Shown: positions 60,674 to 64,000 of the stretch, in pieces | How the letters are laid out: the number at the start of each line of letters is the position of its first letter | Numbering within the stretch: position 1 is the stretch's first letter | Origin: Ferdinandcohnia sp036962705 | Lineage (GTDB): Bacteria; Bacillota; Bacilli; Bacillales; Bacillaceae_L | DNA: 64,000 bases | NCBI RefSeq assembly: GCF_036962705.1 | Contig: NZ_JBALOQ010000007.1 | Span: 62,001-126,000, forward strand | Direction: 5' to 3' | Translations under genes and position numbers: made by a program | The notes under the pieces: model-generated | What the model was told of the DNA's origin: nothing | Database searches by the model: none | What the model saw: the letters and a program-made list of their open reading frames with translations, nothing else

Positions 60674-62812
60674 TTATTTATTTGAGAAAAATGTAGGCTT
60701 CACAGATTGTGATTGTGTACCTTCTTCCTTTGTTTGCGAATTATAAGGAACGATAAAGTAGGAAGGCATCGAAAAAATATTTACATTTTCAATTTCATAG
60801 CCTCCAATTCCTCTAACAGAACCCACATATTCAATAGACCTCGAATTCTCCTCGTAAATTCGATATTCAATCCGCTCATCTTCTGAAGGTGTCCAATTTA
60901 GAGAAACCGTAAATAGCCCTAGCGGCTTAAACGTTAAATTGGCTTTCACATTATCGATTTCGGATAATCTTATTGGTTGCTCGAGCTCTTCTACATCCAT
61001 TGGTGCAGAAAAAGCTGTGGCATTTTTCAACTCTGATTGATCGAGAATTTTCTTGAACAGTTTCGTTGGAGATGAACTACCTCCTTTTAAATAATGGGTT
61101 GCATCTGCCCGGTCATAGCCCATCCATAAAGCACCCACTACAGAAGGGGTATATCCAACAAACCATGTATCTTTAATTCCGTTTTCCACGCCTGGTAAAT
61201 TGGTTGTCCCCGTTTTACCAGCAAGTGCGCCTGAATAACTCCCTACTCTTGCTGTTCCATTATCGACAACACCTTCAAGCATTCTTGTCATGTACCATGC
61301 TGTTTGTTTTGTAAACGCCTCACTCTCATGGGCGGATGCCTCTCCAATTACTTTTCCCTCTCGATTTTCTATTTTGCTAATCACATGTGGTTCAATGACT
61401 TTTCCTTCACGGGCAAAGGCTCGATATGCTTTTGCCATTGCAATTGGAGAAATTCCCTCCTTCAGTCCACCTAAAGCAATCGATAGGCCTTGATCTGGAA
61501 TGGTGATTCCTGTTTTTGTTAAATATTCTTTAGCCGTATCAATTCCGAGTCGGTCAAGCATCCATACAGCAGGTGCATTTGCAGATTCGATTAATGCATC
61601 ATACATCGTTATTTTCCCTTTATAAATTCCTGATATATTGCTTGGTGCATATTCACCATAGGATAGTTTCTTATCAACCAGCATCGAATACGGTTCAAAT
61701 TCATCTTCTTCTAATGCAGGTCCATATACTGCAAGTGGTTTTATTGTCGATCCTGGCTGGCGTTTAATCACAACTCGATTGATGCCCCGACTTACATAGT
61801 GCCTTCCCCCGATACTAGCTAAAACTCCACCAGTATCATTGTCGAGTAACACGAAAGCACCTTCGACTTGGTCATCGATACCTGGAAAATTCTTTTGATC
61901 TTTAAATAGCTCGTAAGCTGTTTTTTGAATTTCTAAATGAAGTGGAACTGTGATTGTATAACCACCTCTTAGTAATTCTTCATTTGATAATTTATAGCGT
62001 GACTTAGCCTCTTCAAACACCATATCGATATAGGTTAATAAAGCTGGATCTCTATCTACCTCATGAATATCCAAAGAAAGCGTCTTTCCTTGGACCCTTA
62101 CAGCCTCTTCGGGTTGCAAAAACCCTCTTTTCTCCATTAAGTTAATAACCAAATCCCGTCTCTGTTTACTTTTTTCAGGATTTAGCACAGGTGAATAAGT
62201 TGATGGCGCTTTTGGGATTGCTGCAAGCAGAGCCCCTTCATCAACCGTTAAATCACTTACATTTTTATTAAAATAAAACTTTGATGCAGACTGAATGCCA
62301 TATGCACCATGCCCAAAATAAATTTGATTCAAATACATTTCAAGAAGTTCCTGTTTACTATATTCCTCTTCTAAATTGATAGCGATAATTAATTCCTTTG
62401 TTTTTCGAAGAAACGTTTTATCGTTTGTAAGGAACACATTCTTAGCAAGCTGTTGAGTAATTGTACTGCCACCCTCTACTTTTCCACCGGCAACAATATC
62501 CTTATAGATCGCCCTACCAATCGCCTGAACGTCGATACCATGATGCTTATAAAATCGAGTATCCTCAACCGCGATAAATGCATGTTGGACATATTCCGGA
62601 ATATCTTTAATTGGTACAATGTCGCGATTTTCATAATAGAGCTTTGTAATAAATTGTCCATCCTCATCGACTAGTTTTGTTGCAGAATTCATGACCAGCT
62701 TTTTGTCATCAATGACATAGTCACCTGCATATATGATAAGCAAATACCCACACAATCCAAGGACAAATGAACCGGCAATAACAAAAAGTGAGAGAAATAA
62801 TTTCTTTTTCAT
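60674..62812 (-). CDS. pbpF: class A penicillin-binding protein (PbpF/PBP1F-like)
   Basis: This 712-residue bifunctional enzyme polymerises and crosslinks peptidoglycan. An N-terminal membrane anchor (about 5-28) is followed by the GT51 transglycosylase (EDTRFYKHHGID, GGSTITQQLAKN, EMYLNQIYFGHG). The transpeptidase domain has Ser-x-x-Lys in PGSTIKPL, SAN, and KTGTTN. A C-terminal beta-rich module with fibronectin-like wording ends the protein. In B. subtilis pbpF also neighbours hemEHY and acts in vegetative growth and spore formation. AAGGAGG precedes the ATG. Confidence 0.95.
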   Translation of the reverse strand: MKKKLFLSLFVIAGSFVLGLCGYLLIIYAGDYVIDDKKLVMNSATKLVDEDGQFITKLYYENRDIVPIKDIPEYVQHAFIAVEDTRFYKHHGIDVQAIGRAIYKDIVAGGKVEGGSTITQQLAKNVFLTNDKTFLRKTKELIIAINLEEEYSKQELLEMYLNQIYFGHGAYGIQSASKFYFNKNVSDLTVDEGALLAAIPKAPSTYSPVLNPEKSKQRRDLVINLMEKRGFLQPEEAVRVQGKTLSLDIHEVDRDPALLTYIDMVFEEAKSRYKLSNEELLRGGYTITVPLHLEIQKTAYELFKDQKNFPGIDDQVEGAFVLLDNDTGGVLASIGGRHYVSRGINRVVIKRQPGSTIKPLAVYGPALEEDEFEPYSMLVDKKLSYGEYAPSNISGIYKGKITMYDALIESANAPAVWMLDRLGIDTAKEYLTKTGITIPDQGLSIALGGLKEGISPIAMAKAYRAFAREGKVIEPHVISKIENREGKVIGEASAHESEAFTKQTAWYMTRMLEGVVDNGTARVGSYSGALAGKTGTTNLPGVENGIKDTWFVGYTPSVVGALWMGYDRADATHYLKGGSSSPTKLFKKILDQSELKNATAFSAPMDVEELEQPIRLSEIDNVKANLTFKPLGLFTVSLNWTPSEDERIEYRIYEENSRSIEYVGSVRGIGGYEIENVNIFSMPSYFIVPYNSQTKEEGTQSQSVKPTFFSNK

Positions 62813-62920
62813 ACAGTGACCTCCTTGGAATAATGATTACAGATGTTTTTAAACATTTTTTCGATAAGTTTGTTATGTTATCTTTTAGTATAACTGTAAA
62901 AGTTTCTCACTATGTATAGA

Positions 62921-63045
62921 AAAGCGCAAGGCGCCTGCCTATCGGCGACAAACACAATATAAGCGCTGACAGAACGCTTTTTGCCTTCACAAGCTAATTA
63001 GCTTGTGACCTCGAGCCGATGGGCGTCTGGAGCTCGACATTGCAA
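62921..63045. repeat. dispersed structured repeat copy between pbpF and hmoB
   Basis: The block opens AAAAGCGCAAGGCGCC and ends near GGGCGTCTGGAGCTCGACA. Outer arms GCCTATCGGC and GCCGATGGGC pair with one wobble; inside lies CACAAGCTAATTAGCTTGTG, a perfect 20-bp palindrome (62988-63007). Its right end, reversed, reads AGCTCCAGACGCC, as at 40.9 and 44.3 kb. Confidence 0.7.
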
Positions 63046-63061
63046 ATAAAGGAGGAGTTAC

Positions 63062-63568
63062 GTGAATTTTTATATTGCGTTTGGGACAGTTGATTTTTTA
63101 GATAAGCTTAATAAAAAGCATAAAAAAGAAAATATGGCTGTGTTTTACAATAATGAAACTGCCATCTTACTTCATGAAACGACTAAGAAATCCATTTTTG
63201 CTGCACCGCGAAAATTTGAAGTCCTCACTGGTTCGGGGACTATTCAAGATGCAGGTTTTGCTTCATTCACATATGTACCAGTGACCGATGAAGGGAAGCC
63301 ACTCTTTGAATACAACATCACACAAATGAAGTCACTATTTCAAAACACATCCGGATTTATTGCCTTTCGCGCACTTCGTCCAATAAAAAGCGATACCTTT
63401 GTCGTTGCAAGCTTTTGGTTGAAAGAATCTTCTTATTTGGATTGGACCCGTTCTCCAGCCTTTGAGGAGCTTGAACTAGTAATTGAAAAAACGAAAGCAG
63501 GTTTAAACAAAACTATCTTTTCTGGACCTGCTTATACAAAGACTTTTCACTCATTACAAGGTGATTAA
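63062..63568 (+). CDS. hmoB: haem-degrading monooxygenase HmoB (YhgC-like)
   Basis: This 168-residue IsdG-like enzyme breaks down haem to release iron. It has a long N-terminal region, then the ABM ferredoxin-like fold: SGFIAFRALRPIKSDTFVVASFWLKESSYLDWTRS, with the family Asn/Trp/His set partly visible, and a tail IFSGPAYTKTF. Wording and length match B. subtilis HmoB. The GTG start follows AAGGAGGAG. Its place beside haem biosynthesis genes fits haem turnover. Confidence 0.92.
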   Translation: MNFYIAFGTVDFLDKLNKKHKKENMAVFYNNETAILLHETTKKSIFAAPRKFEVLTGSGTIQDAGFASFTYVPVTDEGKPLFEYNITQMKSLFQNTSGFIAFRALRPIKSDTFVVASFWLKESSYLDWTRSPAFEELELVIEKTKAGLNKTIFSGPAYTKTFHSLQGD

Positions 63569-63686
63569 TATTTTTTTGCACTTCTCACACCTTATCCCCA
63601 TCAACATATTCTGTATTACAAACATGGGTAAATGTGTAGATACCTTTGCTTGAATTTATTCGGAATGGAAGAATGGGGGTTTTACA

Positions 63687-64000
63687 ATGTTAGTGGAATT
63701 AACCTCCCTGCATTGGATATATGTTTCGTTTATCCTTTTAATCATCGGCTTTATGGTGATGAGGAGAGACACCTCACTTATATGTATCATCGGTATCTTT
63801 TTACTAGCCATCACCGCAACCGGATCGATAAGTGCTTCGATAAGTGGTGTCTTTAATAGCTTTATTTATGCAATTACCGAGTTACTCTCAACCATCCTTG
63901 TGATATCAATTATTGTGTCGATGAGTAAGGCGTTAACTGTTACGGGAATCAATGATGTCATGATAGCTCCTTTTGCAAAACTGATACGTTCCCCGGCACT
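63687..64000 (+). CDS. membrane protein, N-terminal part (cut by window edge)
   Basis: A frame from ATG 63687 runs to the window edge (104 codons). The product begins MLVELTSLHWIYVSFILLIIGFMVMRRDTS and shows three strongly hydrophobic segments (about 8-25, 32-50, 58-80). It looks like the start of a permease or other multi-pass membrane protein. I do not recognise the family from this part. Codons have the local Bacillus style. An overlapping 74-codon frame at 63632 is a shadow. Confidence 0.75.
   Translation, partial: MLVELTSLHWIYVSFILLIIGFMVMRRDTSLICIIGIFLLAITATGSISASISGVFNSFIYAITELLSTILVISIIVSMSKALTVTGINDVMIAPFAKLIRSPA

Noticed and set aside
63632..63856. 74-codon plus-strand frame near the right edge
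   Set aside because: It overlaps, in another frame, the longer hydrophobic reading frame from 63687 that stays open to the window end.

Overview
The window is a piece of chromosome from a low-GC Gram-positive spore-former of the Bacillaceae. Evidence: Shine-Dalgarno sites of the AGGAGG type, frequent TTG/GTG starts, a T-box leader, a cobalamin riboswitch, ComK, AddAB, the hemEHY operon, PbpF, and many small genes typical of Bacillus. From memory of B. subtilis, the right part (hmoB, pbpF, hemEHY, yhfH, yhfI, lplJ, yhfL, yhfN, comK, yhjD, yhjE, sipV) and the left end (addBA) match one continuous neighbourhood there. The glyoxylate shunt pair, a second-type ArgRS and the block at about 6.8-39.2 kb are extra, so this is not B. 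subtilis itself.

Layout. 1-6.7 kb: addBA recombination nuclease (addA cut by the window edge). 6.8-11.4 kb: a P-type cation ATPase, a universal stress protein behind a structured leader, and an MFS transporter. 11.4-15.8 kb: a class I ribonucleotide reductase operon (alpha, beta, flavodoxin) read leftwards under a cobalamin riboswitch with a visible terminator/antiterminator. 15.8-17.5 kb: two GNAT acetyltransferases and a VOC protein. 17.6-22.7 kb: a 1695-residue secreted nuclease/5'-nucleotidase.

23.1-39.2 kb is the most unusual part. It is a leftward gene set with two acyl-CoA ligases, two paralogous KAS III-type condensing enzymes (both Cys-His-His instead of Cys-His-Asn), an alpha/beta hydrolase, a FabG-type reductase, a full Liv-type ABC importer with lipoprotein, a 59-residue protein, a TetR regulator, and a 1078-residue regulator with a MalT-like ATPase in front and a SARP-type winged helix plus BTAD domain at the C-terminus. 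Two promoters in the set carry the same module: a 7-bp direct repeat TGTAACT with an 11-bp period, then exactly 9 bp, then a -10-like hexamer. That is the geometry known for SARP activators in Streptomyces. I infer a regulon in which an imported carboxylic acid is activated to a CoA ester and remodelled. The substrate is unknown.

39.3-45.1 kb: signal peptidase, TVP38 membrane protein, S9 peptidase, YhjD-like protein, ComK with AT-box-like sites in a large hairpin, an IDEAL protein. 45.1-49.5 kb: isocitrate lyase, malate synthase, M48 protease. 49.6-51.7 kb: T-box-controlled ArgRS of the second type. 51.8-56.7 kb: an alkyltransferase-like protein, enoyl-CoA hydratase, an acyl-CoA ligase with a perfect FadR-type box, lipoate ligase, MBL hydrolase. 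56.8-63.6 kb: YhfH, haem biosynthesis, PbpF, haem monooxygenase. A membrane-protein gene runs off the right edge. Intergenic DNA also holds a 52-bp tandem array, a 20-bp tandem array, and several structured copies of a dispersed repeat.
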